NCBI RefSeq assembly: GCF_004346225.1
Contig: NZ_SMAJ01000003.1
Location: 62,001 to 126,000, forward strand
DNA: 64,000 bases
Reading direction: 5' to 3'
Source of the DNA: Paralcaligenes ureilyticus
GTDB taxonomy: Bacteria > Pseudomonadota > Gammaproteobacteria > Burkholderiales > Burkholderiaceae_B
The first letter of the stretch is position 1, and the number at the start of each line of letters is the position of its first letter. Both the position numbers and the translations under genes were made by a program. This document shows, in pieces, positions 18,408 through 27,652 of this stretch. The notes under the pieces are model-generated. The model ran no database searches. It saw only the letters and a list, made by a program, of their open reading frames with translations, and was not told where the DNA came from.

Positions 18408-19768
18408 TCGGGAGCCGGGCCCGCCGCGTTGGCCGGACGGCGTCGTGGGCGCGGTTTGCGGCGTCGCGACGGATTGGCTGCGGTCGTGTTTTTGCTTTGC
18501 TGGATATAGGTCTCGATGATGGCGGCGCGGTCGCCGTCGTCCGCATTGGCCAGATCCATCCACCATTGCGCCTGAACGCTATCGACCTCGTGGGCTTCGG
18601 CGCGCAATTGCAGGAAATCAACGGCTGCGCGAAAACGCGGCTGCTCCAGCATACGCCAGATGCTTTTTCCCGTGGCGCGTTCGAAGCGCGGTTGCATGAA
18701 CCAAATATCGCGCATATCGGCCTGAAAGCGCCGCTGTATGGCAAGCTTGCGTGTTTGCTCTTCGAGCACCGAGTCGGCCGCCTGCATCAGCGCGGCAACG
18801 GGGTGTTCGCCTTGGGCGACGATGGCTTGCCAGCGTTTGTCCACCAGTTTCCAGAGCAGGGCAGCAAACAGGAAACTGGGGCTGATGGTCTTGCCGGCCC
18901 GGATGCGGGCGTCGGTGCGTTCCAGGGCCAGCTCAATAAATTGTTCGCCGCCTGTTTCCTGGAAGATCAGGTCGATGAGCGGCAGCAGCCCCTGGTGCAA
19001 CCCGACCGCGCGCAATTGCCGCAGGCAATCCATGGCGTGGCCGCAAGTCAGCAGCTTGAGCATTTCATCGAACAGGCGCGAGGCGGGTACGTTTTCGATC
19101 AGAGGCGCCAGCCTCTTGATTGGCGCCAGCGTAGCCGGATCGAGAGTGGCGTTCAGTTTGGCGGCAAATCGCATGGCGCGCAGCATGCGCACCGGGTCTT
19201 CCCGGTAGCGTGTTTCAGGGTCGCCCATCATGCGCACAATGCGCTTTTTCAAGTCGGCGACGCCATGCTGGAAATCGATGACTTCTTCCTTGATGGGATC
19301 GTAATACAGCGCGTTCATCGTGAAGTCACGCCGCACGGCATCTTCTTCATGCGTGCCGAAGGTGTTGTCGCGCAATAGGCGGCCGTCTTCATCGGCCTCC
19401 TGGTCGGCCGCGGCCGGGGCGCGAAACGTAGAGGTCTCGATGATTTCCTGGCCGAAAACCACATGCACCAATTGAAAGCGGCGGCCTATGATGCGGGCGC
19501 GGCGAAACAATGGGCGGATCTGGTTGGGCGTAGCGTTGGTTGCGACGTCGAAATCCTTGGGCTCCAGGCCCACGATCAGGTCGCGCACGGCTCCGCCCAC
19601 AATATAGGCGTCGAACCCCTGCTGATGCAGAACCTCGCACACCTTGATGGCGTGGCGCGAAACGTTGCGCCGATCGATCCCGTGCTTGTCGCGTGTCAGC
19701 CGCTGCGGACCGGACGGCTGGGTGGTAAATAGTCGGCTGACAAAGTTTTTTATTGTTTCAGTGAGCAT
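18404..19768 (-). CDS. pcnB: Poly(A) polymerase I
   Basis: The 454-residue nucleotidyltransferase adds 3' poly(A) tails that trigger RNA decay. The N-terminal catalytic domain has GGAVRDLIVGLEPKDFDVAT (with the metal-binding aspartates), then RRDFTMNALYYD and EDPVRMLRAMRFAAKL. The PcnB-type arginine-rich C-terminus (RRRKPRPRRRPANAAGPAPE) and the N-terminal extension distinguish it from the CCA-adding enzyme. It overlaps folK downstream, an order common in betaproteobacteria, and is preceded by the HAD hydrolase gene. Confidence 0.93.
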   Translation of the reverse strand: MLTETIKNFVSRLFTTQPSGPQRLTRDKHGIDRRNVSRHAIKVCEVLHQQGFDAYIVGGAVRDLIVGLEPKDFDVATNATPNQIRPLFRRARIIGRRFQLVHVVFGQEIIETSTFRAPAAADQEADEDGRLLRDNTFGTHEEDAVRRDFTMNALYYDPIKEEVIDFQHGVADLKKRIVRMMGDPETRYREDPVRMLRAMRFAAKLNATLDPATLAPIKRLAPLIENVPASRLFDEMLKLLTCGHAMDCLRQLRAVGLHQGLLPLIDLIFQETGGEQFIELALERTDARIRAGKTISPSFLFAALLWKLVDKRWQAIVAQGEHPVAALMQAADSVLEEQTRKLAIQRRFQADMRDIWFMQPRFERATGKSIWRMLEQPRFRAAVDFLQLRAEAHEVDSVQAQWWMDLANADDGDRAAIIETYIQQSKNTTAANPSRRRKPRPRRRPANAAGPAPE

Positions 19769-19777
19769 GGCTGTAGT

Positions 19778-20479
19778 TTAGGATTTTTTGTCTTGCATGT
19801 GAGCAAAAAGCTCAAGAACCTGCCAGCCGCGTTCTTGCGCGACACGCCGCAAGGCGGGACTGGGGTTGGTGGCGATGGGGTGGGTGACCGCATCGAGCAG
19901 GGGAATGTCGTTGGGAGAGTCGCTGTAAAACCAGGATTGCTCGAAGTCGCCCAGTGTGTGTCCCAAGTCGGCCAGCCACGTTTTGACGCGAATAAGCTTG
20001 CCTTCCCGAAAGCTGGGCGTGCCGCTGATGCGTCCAGTGTAATACCCGTTCTGGTATTCGGCATTGGTGGCAATCAAATGCGGAATGCCGAATGCCCGGG
20101 CAATGGGAGCGGTGACGAAGTGATTGGTGGCGGTGACGAGGGCGCACAAATCGCCCTGCACCAGGTGTTGCTGCACGAGGTCTTGCGCCACGGGCAGGAT
20201 ATTGGGCCGTATGACTTCGCACATGTAGTGCTCGTGCCATTGCGCCAACTCGGCGCCGTTGACGCGCGTGAGCAGCCCGAGCATGAATTCGCCCGCTTCT
20301 TCGGCCGTGAGGGTACCGGCGTTGTAGCGTTGCATCAAATCTTCATTGCGGCGCTGCGCTTCCAGGGGGTCCCCCGCGCGGCCCGTGCGGGCGAGAAAAT
20401 CCGCCCATTGAAAATCGCTATCCAGAGGAAGCAGCGTGTGGTCAAGATCAAATAAGGCAAGACGTTTGGGGTGAGTCAT
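19778..20479 (-). CDS. HAD-IB family phosphatase (SerB-like)
   Basis: The 233-residue protein has HAD motif I LALFDLDHTLLPLDSD, a helical cap, motif II VTATNHFVTAPIA, and motif IV FYSDSPNDIPLLDAVTHPIA. This is the HAD-IB subfamily, which includes phosphoserine phosphatase and histidinol-phosphatase-like enzymes. The cap lacks features that would let me name the substrate. The start overlaps the hda stop by 4 bp, and the next gene (pcnB) begins 9 bp later, so hda-HAD-pcnB-folK reads as one operon. Confidence 0.85.
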   Translation of the reverse strand: MTHPKRLALFDLDHTLLPLDSDFQWADFLARTGRAGDPLEAQRRNEDLMQRYNAGTLTAEEAGEFMLGLLTRVNGAELAQWHEHYMCEVIRPNILPVAQDLVQQHLVQGDLCALVTATNHFVTAPIARAFGIPHLIATNAEYQNGYYTGRISGTPSFREGKLIRVKTWLADLGHTLGDFEQSWFYSDSPNDIPLLDAVTHPIATNPSPALRRVAQERGWQVLELFAHMQDKKS

Positions 20480-21180
20480 AAGTGGTTTGATTCGGTCGTG
20501 GCGTCAAGCGCCAGCAGGTCGCGCAGCAACGGTAGCGTGATGGCGCGATGCGTCTCAAGCGAGTAGCGGTCCAGCGCGTCGAGCAGCGCGCCAAGCCTGC
20601 CCATGTCGCGGGCGTAATGACCCAGCAGCCACTTGATGATATCGGGCGATAGGGCCAGGCCGCGTTCGTGGGCACGCTTGTTCAGGGCGGCGATGCGGTC
20701 CGGATCGGATAGAGGCTCGAGACGGAACACCAAGTCCCACCCCAGGCGGGTGCGCAGATCTTCACGCAGCGACATGGCCAGCGGCGCCCTGTCGCCGGCA
20801 AGCAGCATGGCAAACGCCTGCCCGGTTGTCGCCATTTCGCGCCAGCGGTTGTATAGGGCGAATAGAGCGGCTTGCGCCGCTTTATTGAATAGCCCGACAT
20901 CGTCTAACGCGATCAGCTTGAATGTGATCGTCTCTGCCATCGCGACTGATTTTAACGTATCGGCGGCGTCTGCCGCCTGGAAATACAGAGAATCGGGTTC
21001 TGCGCTGAGTGCTTTGAGCAGATGGGTGCGCCCTGTGCCGGGGGCGCCCCATAGGTAAATGGCGCGGCCCGGGGGCAGATTTCCCAGGGCATCCATGGCT
21101 GCGCCATTGGCGCCGGCCACGAAATTATCCAGCGTGGCCTGGGGGGCGGGCAGCAGATCGAGCAGCAATTGCCGGGTCAT
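20476..21180 (-). CDS. hda: DnaA regulatory inactivator Hda
   Basis: The 234-residue AAA+ protein is homologous to DnaA domain III. With the DNA-loaded sliding clamp it stimulates ATP hydrolysis by DnaA and prevents over-initiation. It lacks the DnaA DNA-binding domain. A short N-terminal clamp-binding motif (RQLLLDLLPAPQATLDNF), a P-loop variant GAPGTGRTHLLKAL, a Walker B-like LIALDDVGLF and an arginine-finger region (LREDLRTRLGWDLVFRLEPL) are visible. It is divergent from purM, with 64 bp between the starts. Confidence 0.92.
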   Translation of the reverse strand: MTRQLLLDLLPAPQATLDNFVAGANGAAMDALGNLPPGRAIYLWGAPGTGRTHLLKALSAEPDSLYFQAADAADTLKSVAMAETITFKLIALDDVGLFNKAAQAALFALYNRWREMATTGQAFAMLLAGDRAPLAMSLREDLRTRLGWDLVFRLEPLSDPDRIAALNKRAHERGLALSPDIIKWLLGHYARDMGRLGALLDALDRYSLETHRAITLPLLRDLLALDATTESNHL

Positions 21181-21244
21181 ATCGTAAAATTGGCTTTCGG
21201 TTTTAATCTAATATGCAATTTTTGCACATCCCACGGCATTCCTC

Positions 21245-22294
21245 ATGATAAACAAACAATCAGGCTCATTGACTTACCGCGACGCAGGGGTCGACATCGA
21301 TGCGGGCGATGCGCTGGTGGATCGAATCAAGCCCCTGGCGGCTAAAACCATGCGCGCGGGGGTAATGGCCGGCATTGGCGGGTTTGGGGCTCTATTCGAG
21401 GTGCCCAAGCGTCTTAAAGAACCGGTGCTGGTCTCGGGCACCGACGGGGTAGGGACGAAGCTGCGGTTGGCTTTCGAGTGGAATCGTCACAATACCGTGG
21501 GGATCGATCTGGTCGCCATGAGCGTGAACGATATTCTGGTGCAGGGCGCCGAACCCTTGTTCTTCCTGGATTACTTTGCGTGCGGCAAGTTATCGGTCGA
21601 TACCGCGGCCAGCGTCGTGGGAGGCATTGCCAACGGTTGCGAGCAGGCCGGCTGCGCCCTGATTGGCGGCGAGACCGCCGAAATGCCGGGCATGTACCCG
21701 GATGGCGAATACGACCTGGCGGGCTTTGCGGTGGGGGCGGTAGAAAAATCGCGCATCATCGACGGCAAGTCTATCGTTGTGGGCGATGCAGTGCTGGGCC
21801 TGGCTTCCAGCGGCGCGCACTCCAACGGGTTTTCATTGCTTCGCAAAATTCTCAGCCATGCCAATGCCAAACCTGACCAGGATCTGGGCGGCCGGCCGTT
21901 GGGCGATGTGGTCATGGAACCCACCCGCATTTACGTTAAATCCCTGCTGGCGGCTTTGAACGAGCATGGCGCAGCCATCAAGGGGCTGGCGCACATTACG
22001 GGCGGTGGCTTGCTGGATAATGTGCCGCGCATTTTGCAGCCCGGCCTTGCGGCGCAACTGCATCGCGACGCCTGGAACATGCCCGAGCTGTTTTCCTGGC
22101 TGCAGAAAAAGGGCGGCGTCGCCGACACCGAAATGCACCGCGTATTCAACTGCGGGATTGGCATGGTCATTGTCGTGCCGGCCGCGCGGGCCGATGCGGT
22201 AGCGGCAAGCCTGGCCGCACTGGGAGAGCAGGTCTATCGTCTGGGTGAAATCATTGAACAGGCGGCGGGCGCGGCGCAAACGGTGGTGATTTAG
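21245..22294 (+). CDS. purM: Phosphoribosylformylglycinamidine cyclo-ligase
   Basis: The 349-residue ATP-dependent enzyme closes the imidazole ring to give aminoimidazole ribotide in purine synthesis. Signatures are [15 protein letters not shown] near the N-terminus, the ATP-binding [15 protein letters not shown], the [20 protein letters not shown] loop and [18 protein letters not shown]. The length is typical. It is transcribed divergently from hda and followed by a hairpin at its 3' end. Confidence 0.97.
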   Translation: MINKQSGSLTYRDAGVDIDAGDALVDRIKPLAAKTMRAGVMAGIGGFGALFEVPKRLKEPVLVSGTDGVGTKLRLAFEWNRHNTVGIDLVAMSVNDILVQGAEPLFFLDYFACGKLSVDTAASVVGGIANGCEQAGCALIGGETAEMPGMYPDGEYDLAGFAVGAVEKSRIIDGKSIVVGDAVLGLASSGAHSNGFSLLRKILSHANAKPDQDLGGRPLGDVVMEPTRIYVKSLLAALNEHGAAIKGLAHITGGGLLDNVPRILQPGLAAQLHRDAWNMPELFSWLQKKGGVADTEMHRVFNCGIGMVIVVPAARADAVAASLAALGEQVYRLGEIIEQAAGAAQTVVI

Positions 22295-22323
22295 TGTGCT
22301 GTTTGGCTAATCAAATAGCACAC
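22292..22323 (+). terminator. Hairpin after purM
   Basis: TAGTGTGCT and AGCACACTA form a perfect 9-bp stem around a loop containing TTTGGCTAATC, overlapping the purM stop codon. The T-run (ATTTTT) is about 10 bp downstream, so termination is plausible but not ideal. A related sequence (TAGTGTG-TGTTTGGCTAATC) follows dedA at 26345, again between convergent genes. Confidence 0.5.
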
Positions 22324-22402
22324 TAGATAGAGCATTTTTGGTCAACCGGTATCCAGCACGGGATGTTTTGGTATTTGGCTAGACGTTTGGATATTTGAAG
22401 AC

Positions 22403-22598
22403 GCCGTCTAGGGAGGCTGGGCGGGGCCGGCACGGCGTGCTTGATCCGGATCTGCCTCGTCCAGGCGGGCGTCGGGCCAAACTCGCTACGCCGCTGTCGC
22501 GGCTGCGCTCAAACATGGCCCGCCGACAGCCCCCGCCTTCCCTACGTCAGCATCCGGAGCACGCCTTACGCCGGCCCCGCCCAGCCTCCCTAGACGGC
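22403..22598. repeat. 196-bp long inverted repeat between purM and miaA
   Basis: A perfect 29-bp inverted pair lies at 22403-22431 and 22570-22598. A weaker inner pairing follows (GGCGTGCTTGATCCGG against CCGGAGCACGCC). The central GC-rich part can fold further. No convincing coding frame crosses it, although GC-rich open frames exist. The gap 22295-22772 contains nothing else I recognise. The architecture is like the palindrome at 5851-6072, but the sequence is different. Confidence 0.75.
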
Positions 22599-22772
22599 TC
22601 GCGTCGTGGTATGCCCGGAACTCACTGGCCCGCAGCCTGCCTCTATCACGTTGCCCGCCGCCCCCGCACCCCTTGCCCTGCGGCGTCTCAATAGAATTCC
22701 CCCCCAAACGGCTCAAAAAAAACAGCGACACGAAACGCGTTCAGTTCCGTAAACACTTCAGCCGAAAATGCC

Positions 22773-23708
22773 CTAGAGCGCCCAGATGCGTGAAACCGCG
22801 TCCAGCACTTGCTTTGCGGCGTCGGGCGCCAGACAGTCGATGACTTGCCGCTGCGGTTGGGCGCGCAGCCACGTAAGCTGGCGTTTAGCCAGTTGCCGGG
22901 TTGCGGCGATGGCTTGCGTTATGGCGTCGTCCAGGTCCGTTTTGCCGTCCAGATAGTCCCAGATCTGTCGGTATCCCACGCAGCGCATCGAAGGCAGCCC
23001 CGTATGCAGATCGCCGCGGTCATGCAGCGTTTTCACTTCGGCGAGTAAGCCGCGTTCGAGCATTTGTCCGTAGCGCTGCGCGATACGGGCATGCAGGGCG
23101 AGCCGGTCCGAGGGTTCCAGGCTGACGGTGACGTAGTCGTAATCGCTGTCAGCCTGGGTGCGTTCCGCAGCCAGCAATGTCGACATGGGCTGGCCGGTGA
23201 TCCGGTAGACTTCGATGGCGCGCTGAATGCGTTGGCTGTCGTTGGGGGCCAGCCGCTGCGCGGTTGCGGGGTCGAATTCGGCCAGCTTCCGATGTTGTGC
23301 GGGCCATCCCGATTGCTGTGCCTCGGCGTCGATGGCGGCGCGAATAGCGGAATCGGCCGGGGGCAATTCATTCAAACCTTCGCGCAGGGCTTTGTAATAC
23401 AGCATGGTGCCGCCGCAAAGCAACGGGATCCGGCCGCGCTGCAAGATTGTGGCAATCAGCTGCCGTGCGTCTTGGCTGAATTCGGCCGCCGAATAGCTTT
23501 CGGCCGGATCGCGTATATCCAGCAGGTGCTGCGGCACCTGCTGCCGCTCGGAGGCAGAAGGTTTGGCTGTGCCGATATCCATGCCGCGATAAATCGTGGC
23601 CGAATCGACGTTGATCACCTCGATCGGCCAGCGGGCCGCGAGCGCCAGGGTGGCCGCGCTTTTGCCGGCTGCGGTGGGGCCCGCCAGGCATACGATGGCC
23701 GTTTTCAC
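22773..23708 (-). CDS. miaA: tRNA dimethylallyltransferase MiaA
   Basis: The roughly 311-residue enzyme adds an isopentenyl group to A37 of tRNAs reading UNN codons. I choose GTG 23706-23708 as the start because it gives the conserved N-terminus ([20 protein letters not shown]) and overlaps the mutL stop (GTGA). A longer open frame lies within mutL. Features are the P-loop [55 protein letters not shown] and [13 protein letters not shown]. The mutL-miaA order matches many proteobacteria. Confidence 0.95.
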   Translation of the reverse strand: MKTAIVCLAGPTAAGKSAATLALAARWPIEVINVDSATIYRGMDIGTAKPSASERQQVPQHLLDIRDPAESYSAAEFSQDARQLIATILQRGRIPLLCGGTMLYYKALREGLNELPPADSAIRAAIDAEAQQSGWPAQHRKLAEFDPATAQRLAPNDSQRIQRAIEVYRITGQPMSTLLAAERTQADSDYDYVTVSLEPSDRLALHARIAQRYGQMLERGLLAEVKTLHDRGDLHTGLPSMRCVGYRQIWDYLDGKTDLDDAITQAIAATRQLAKRQLTWLRAQPQRQVIDCLAPDAAKQVLDAVSRIWAL

Positions 23709-25561
23709 TGGCCGCGCATGAAAAGCTTGTCGAGCTCGCCCAGTTGCCACTGGACCCAGGTCGGCCGCCCGTGGTTGCACTGGTCGGCGCGTTCGGTGCG
23801 TTCCATTTTGCGCAGCAGCGCATTCATCTCTTCGATCGACAGGCGCCGATTGGCGCGCACCGAGCCGTGGCACGCCATGGTCGAGAGCAGTTCGTTGCGT
23901 TGCTCGGTCAGGCGCGGCGAACTGCCCACACTGGCAAGATCGCGCAAAACATTGCGTGCCAGCGATTCGATATCGCCGCTGGCGAGCAGGGCTGGAACGG
24001 CCCGCACCGCCAGGGAAGTAGGGCCGGCGGGTCGAATCACCAACCCAAGCCCGGTCAGAGTCGTTTCATATTCTTCGGCCAGGCCAATTTCCTTTTCCGT
24101 CACGTTGAACACGACCGGCACCAGCAGGTCTTGCCGGGGCAGCTCACGAGCATCCATGGCGTTCTTCAATTGTTCGTAGACGACGCGCTCGTGTGCGGCG
24201 TGCATGTCCACCAGCACGAGTCCGTGGCGGTTCTGGGCCAGGATATAGATGCCATGCAGTTGGCCTAGCGCCATGCCTAACGGAAATTCCTCCGGCCCGG
24301 CGGCAGACCGGGCATCGAGGCTTGCGGTTGCCGGGCCGGCCGCCATGTCGGCAAGCGGACGGTACAGCGTCTGCCAGTCGGCCCCTGTCCCGGCTGAGTC
24401 GCGCAAAGGCATGCTGGCTTGCCTGGTCGGCGGTATGTAAGTGCGCCTGGCATCCGGGCTATGCGTGAAGCCTGGAGCACCGGCCGAAATTCTGCCTGAT
24501 TCGTCATCGGCCCCGGCGCCGCCTGATTGCGGCGATTCGGCCATATCAGTGGCCGGACCCGCAACGCTTTGTCCGCCCATTTGCGCCAGCGTTTGAGCGA
24601 GTGTCTGAGTCACATAGCGGTGTATTGCGCCGCTTTCGCGGAATCGCACTTCCTGCTTGGCCGGATGCACGTTGACGTCCACGGTGGAGGGGTCCACGGC
24701 CAGGAACAAGACATAGGCCGGCTGGCGATCGCCGTGCAACACGTCGCTGTAGGCCTGGCGCACGGCGTGCGAAACGGTGCGGTCTTTCACGTAGCGCCCG
24801 TTGACGTACAGGTATTGCTGGTCGGCGCGTGCGCGTGCATAGGTGGCGCGCGTAATCATGCCGCGCAAGGCGATCAGCCCTTGTTCCACATCGACATCCA
24901 GAGCCTGTTCAGAAAAATCGGCGCCCAGCACATCGCGTATGCGCTGGGGCATGCTCGTCGCGCGCCAGTGGCGCTGCGCCTTGTCGTTGTGGAATAGCCG
25001 GAAGCTTACCTGAGGGTGAGCCAAGGCAATGCGCTCGAGCGCATCGACGCAGTGGCCATATTCGGTGGCCTCGGAGCGCAGAAATTTGCGGCGGGCAGGC
25101 ACCTCATCGAATAATTGACGTATGTCGACCGTTGTGCCCTGCGGGCCCGAAGCGGGGGTGGGGGTGTGTGCGCCGCGGGACAGCTGCCAGGCGTGATCGG
25201 CGTCAGGCCTGCGCGAGGTTAGCGTCAGCTGTGCCACGGCCGCAATCGATGCCAGCGCCTCGCCGCGAAAACCCAGTGAGGCTACCGACTCGAGTTCCGC
25301 CAGGGTCTGGATTTTGCTGGTTGCATGGCGGGTAAGCGCCAGGTCAAGCTCGGTGTGCTCGATGCCTTGACCATCGTCGGTGACGGCCACCCGGCGTATA
25401 CCGCCGCCTTCAAGGCGTATGTCGATGGATTGAGCTCCGGCATCGATCGAGTTTTCGAGAATTTCTTTTAACACCGATGCCGGGCGCTCAATGACTTCGC
25501 CCGCGGCAATCTGGCTGATCAACAGGTCTGGGAGGGTCGCAATGGCGCGGTGTTCGAGCAT
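23705..25561 (-). CDS. mutL: DNA mismatch repair protein MutL
   Basis: The roughly 618-residue GHKL ATPase links MutS to the MutH-like nick or endonuclease step in mismatch repair. I place the start at ATG 25559-25561 ([20 protein letters not shown]) because the conserved region begins there; the frame is open 26 codons further upstream. The ATP-binding motifs [24 protein letters not shown] and [11 protein letters not shown] are all present, followed by a variable Pro/Ala-rich linker and the C-terminal dimerisation domain ([27 protein letters not shown]). The zinc-binding endonuclease motif DQHA(X)2E(X)4E is not seen. Confidence 0.96.
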   Translation of the reverse strand: MLEHRAIATLPDLLISQIAAGEVIERPASVLKEILENSIDAGAQSIDIRLEGGGIRRVAVTDDGQGIEHTELDLALTRHATSKIQTLAELESVASLGFRGEALASIAAVAQLTLTSRRPDADHAWQLSRGAHTPTPASGPQGTTVDIRQLFDEVPARRKFLRSEATEYGHCVDALERIALAHPQVSFRLFHNDKAQRHWRATSMPQRIRDVLGADFSEQALDVDVEQGLIALRGMITRATYARARADQQYLYVNGRYVKDRTVSHAVRQAYSDVLHGDRQPAYVLFLAVDPSTVDVNVHPAKQEVRFRESGAIHRYVTQTLAQTLAQMGGQSVAGPATDMAESPQSGGAGADDESGRISAGAPGFTHSPDARRTYIPPTRQASMPLRDSAGTGADWQTLYRPLADMAAGPATASLDARSAAGPEEFPLGMALGQLHGIYILAQNRHGLVLVDMHAAHERVVYEQLKNAMDARELPRQDLLVPVVFNVTEKEIGLAEEYETTLTGLGLVIRPAGPTSLAVRAVPALLASGDIESLARNVLRDLASVGSSPRLTEQRNELLSTMACHGSVRANRRLSIEEMNALLRKMERTERADQCNHGRPTWVQWQLGELDKLFMRGQ

Positions 25562-25713
25562 CGAGGGCTTCCGTATGGGCGGGGGCGTGCATGGAGTGAG
25601 CGAGTCGGCGCGGCTCGCTCCAGGCAATTTTAGCCCCATGAATGCAAAAGTCGCGCAAGCTGTGGGCGCGAGTAAGCTATATTGCGATATCTCTTTTATG
25701 TGGTCGTGCCGAT

Positions 25714-26346
25714 ATGCCTGATTTTTTAAACATGATTTTTCATATTGATCAATTTCTTGGGACGTGGGTCGCCCTATACGGCGCCTGGATTTACCTGGTT
25801 TTATTCTTGATTATCTTCAGCGAGACCGGTCTGGTCGTTTTTCCGTTCTTGCCGGGCGACTCCTTGCTGTTCATCGGTGGCGCCTTTGGTGCCTCGGGCC
25901 TGATGGATCCGGTGTTGCTGACCGTTTTATTGATCGCAGCCGCCGTGTTGGGCAATACCGTGAACTACGCAATAGGGCGTTATATCGGCCCGCGCGTCTT
26001 TTCCAGTGATTTCAAGTTTCTGGATCACAATGCACTCATCAAGACGCACGCTTTTTATGAGCGGCACGGAGGAAAAACCATCGTTCTGTCGCGTTTCCTG
26101 CCGGTTTTCCGGACGTTTGCCCCCTTTGTAGCCGGCGTGGGCAGCATGAATTTCCTGCGTTTTCAGTTGTTCAACGTTTCGGGTGCGGTGCTTTGGGTGG
26201 CCGGCCTGGTGACGCTAGGCTATTTTTTTGGCAACGTCCCCATCATCAAAGAGCACCTGAACACCATCGTACTGATAGGCGTGGGTGCCGCAATCGTGCC
26301 GGTGGTCTTGGGCGCATTATGGAAGCTGTTTAAAAGAAAGGCCTAG
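25714..26346 (+). CDS. DedA family membrane protein
   Basis: The roughly 210-residue inner-membrane protein has about five hydrophobic segments. DedA/SNARE-associated family motifs are visible: [32 protein letters not shown], and [20 protein letters not shown] followed by the conserved FAPFVAGVG. DedA proteins are undecaprenyl-phosphate or phospholipid flippases in the cases studied. ATG 25714 is preferred; an upstream start at 25642 would add 24 residues. The ribosome site is weak. The gene is convergent with the AI-2E family permease gene. Confidence 0.88.
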   Translation: MPDFLNMIFHIDQFLGTWVALYGAWIYLVLFLIIFSETGLVVFPFLPGDSLLFIGGAFGASGLMDPVLLTVLLIAAAVLGNTVNYAIGRYIGPRVFSSDFKFLDHNALIKTHAFYERHGGKTIVLSRFLPVFRTFAPFVAGVGSMNFLRFQLFNVSGAVLWVAGLVTLGYFFGNVPIIKEHLNTIVLIGVGAAIVPVVLGALWKLFKRKA

Positions 26347-26404
26347 TGTGTGTTTGGCTAATCGAATTAGCGAAACAGCGCATCAGCCGCCGGCGTTTTG
26401 GGGC

Positions 26405-27466
26405 CTATTCCTCCTGGTTCAATCGGATCGCAGCGGGAAACAGGTCCCAGCAGGAAATGAACAGCGCAGCAAAGAGCGGGCCGATGACAAAACCATTTAG
26501 TCCGAATGTCGCCATGCCGCCCAGCGTTGAGATCAGTATGACGTAATCGGGCATTTTGGTGTCCTTGCCCACCAGCATCGGCCGTAGCGCGTTATCGACC
26601 AAGCCGATGACCACGACGCAGAAAAGGGTCAGGACGACTCCCTGCCAGATGGCGCCTGTCACCAGGAAATAAATGGCGACCGGCACCCAGATCAGGGCCG
26701 CGCCGATAGCGGGTAGCAGGGACAGGAAGGCCATCAGCACACCCCAGAATAGAGCGCCCTGTATGCCCAGAAACCAAAAGATCAGGCCGCCCAGTGCGCC
26801 TTGCGTGGCGGCCACCACAATATTGCCTTTGACAGTCGCTCGTACGACCGTGGCGAATTTGCGAAATAAATGTTGCTGATGGTCTTCGCTAAGCGGTATT
26901 AATTGCTTGCTTTTGCGGGCCAAGTCGGAGCCGTCGCGCAGCAGGAAAAACAGCAGGTAAAGCATAATCCCTAAGCCCAGCATGAACTCGAAAGTGTGTT
27001 GGCCAAAGCTGACGGCCTGTGACGCCAGGAACTTGCTGCCCGCCATCGCGCCGGCGGACAGTTTGTCGCGCAGGCTGAGAATGTCGCCTACCCCCAGGCG
27101 ATCGAGCGTATCGTGCACCGATGTCGGCAGCGCGTTGATGATCTGTTCGAAATTGGCGCCCAGATTCAGTTGCCCGGAGCTGACTTGTTTGTAGATGGCC
27201 GCGCCCTCCTGCACAAGCAGGCCGCTGACCAGGATCAGCGGAATGATCACGATCAGCACGATGATCGTTACCGTAAAGAGGGCCGCGAGGTTGGGGCGCT
27301 TGGGCAGCCTGGCCAGCAGCCGTTTGTGCATTGGCGTAAAGACGATGGCCAGGATCACGCCCCAGAAGATGGCGGCGTAATAAGGCAGCAAGACCCAGAT
27401 GAATGCAGCGGTAACCGTCGCCAGCAACAGCAGGAAGGTACGAAAATAAAGATTGGAATTGTCCAT
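26405..27466 (-). CDS. AI-2E transporter family (PerM-like) membrane protein
   Basis: The roughly 353-residue protein has about eight hydrophobic segments in the pattern of the AI-2E/PerM family, for example LPYYAAIFWGVILAIVFTP near the N-terminus, GLIFWFLGIQGALFWGVLMA and MPDYVILISTLGGMATFG toward the C-terminus. I start it at ATG 27466 (MDNSNLYFRTFLLLLATV); the frame extends 27 codons upstream without conservation. Members have been linked to export of autoinducer-2 or to Na+(Li+)/H+ antiport, so the substrate is not assigned here. Confidence 0.85.
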   Translation of the reverse strand: MDNSNLYFRTFLLLLATVTAAFIWVLLPYYAAIFWGVILAIVFTPMHKRLLARLPKRPNLAALFTVTIIVLIVIIPLILVSGLLVQEGAAIYKQVSSGQLNLGANFEQIINALPTSVHDTLDRLGVGDILSLRDKLSAGAMAGSKFLASQAVSFGQHTFEFMLGLGIMLYLLFFLLRDGSDLARKSKQLIPLSEDHQQHLFRKFATVVRATVKGNIVVAATQGALGGLIFWFLGIQGALFWGVLMAFLSLLPAIGAALIWVPVAIYFLVTGAIWQGVVLTLFCVVVIGLVDNALRPMLVGKDTKMPDYVILISTLGGMATFGLNGFVIGPLFAALFISCWDLFPAAIRLNQEE

Positions 27467-27583
27467 CCGGTATCCAGGTAACAAGGCACTCGGAGCGCAG
27501 GTGCGATAGGATCCGCAATGCCTATAAATGATGCCGCAGAGGCACAATTCTATGCGATCCGCCGCCTGTGCGGCGAAAATTGA

Positions 27584-27616
27584 AACGAGCCTCCTGCAAA
27601 GCAGAAGACTCGTTTG
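27584..27616 (-). terminator. Hairpin downstream of amiC
   Basis: AAACGAG and CTCGTTT form outer arms, with an inner CTGC-AAA-GCAG stem. On the minus strand the hairpin is followed by a T-rich run. It lies about 40 bp past the amiC stop and probably ends the tsaE-amiC transcript. Confidence 0.5.
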
Positions 27617-27652
27617 GGCCGCGGTGCCCTCCAGAACCGGCGGCGTTGGAAA

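Noticed and set aside
22395-22694. 99-codon plus-strand frame with Arg/Pro-rich product
   Set aside because: It lies across the long palindrome and has the composition expected of random GC-rich sequence; there is no ribosome site or motif.
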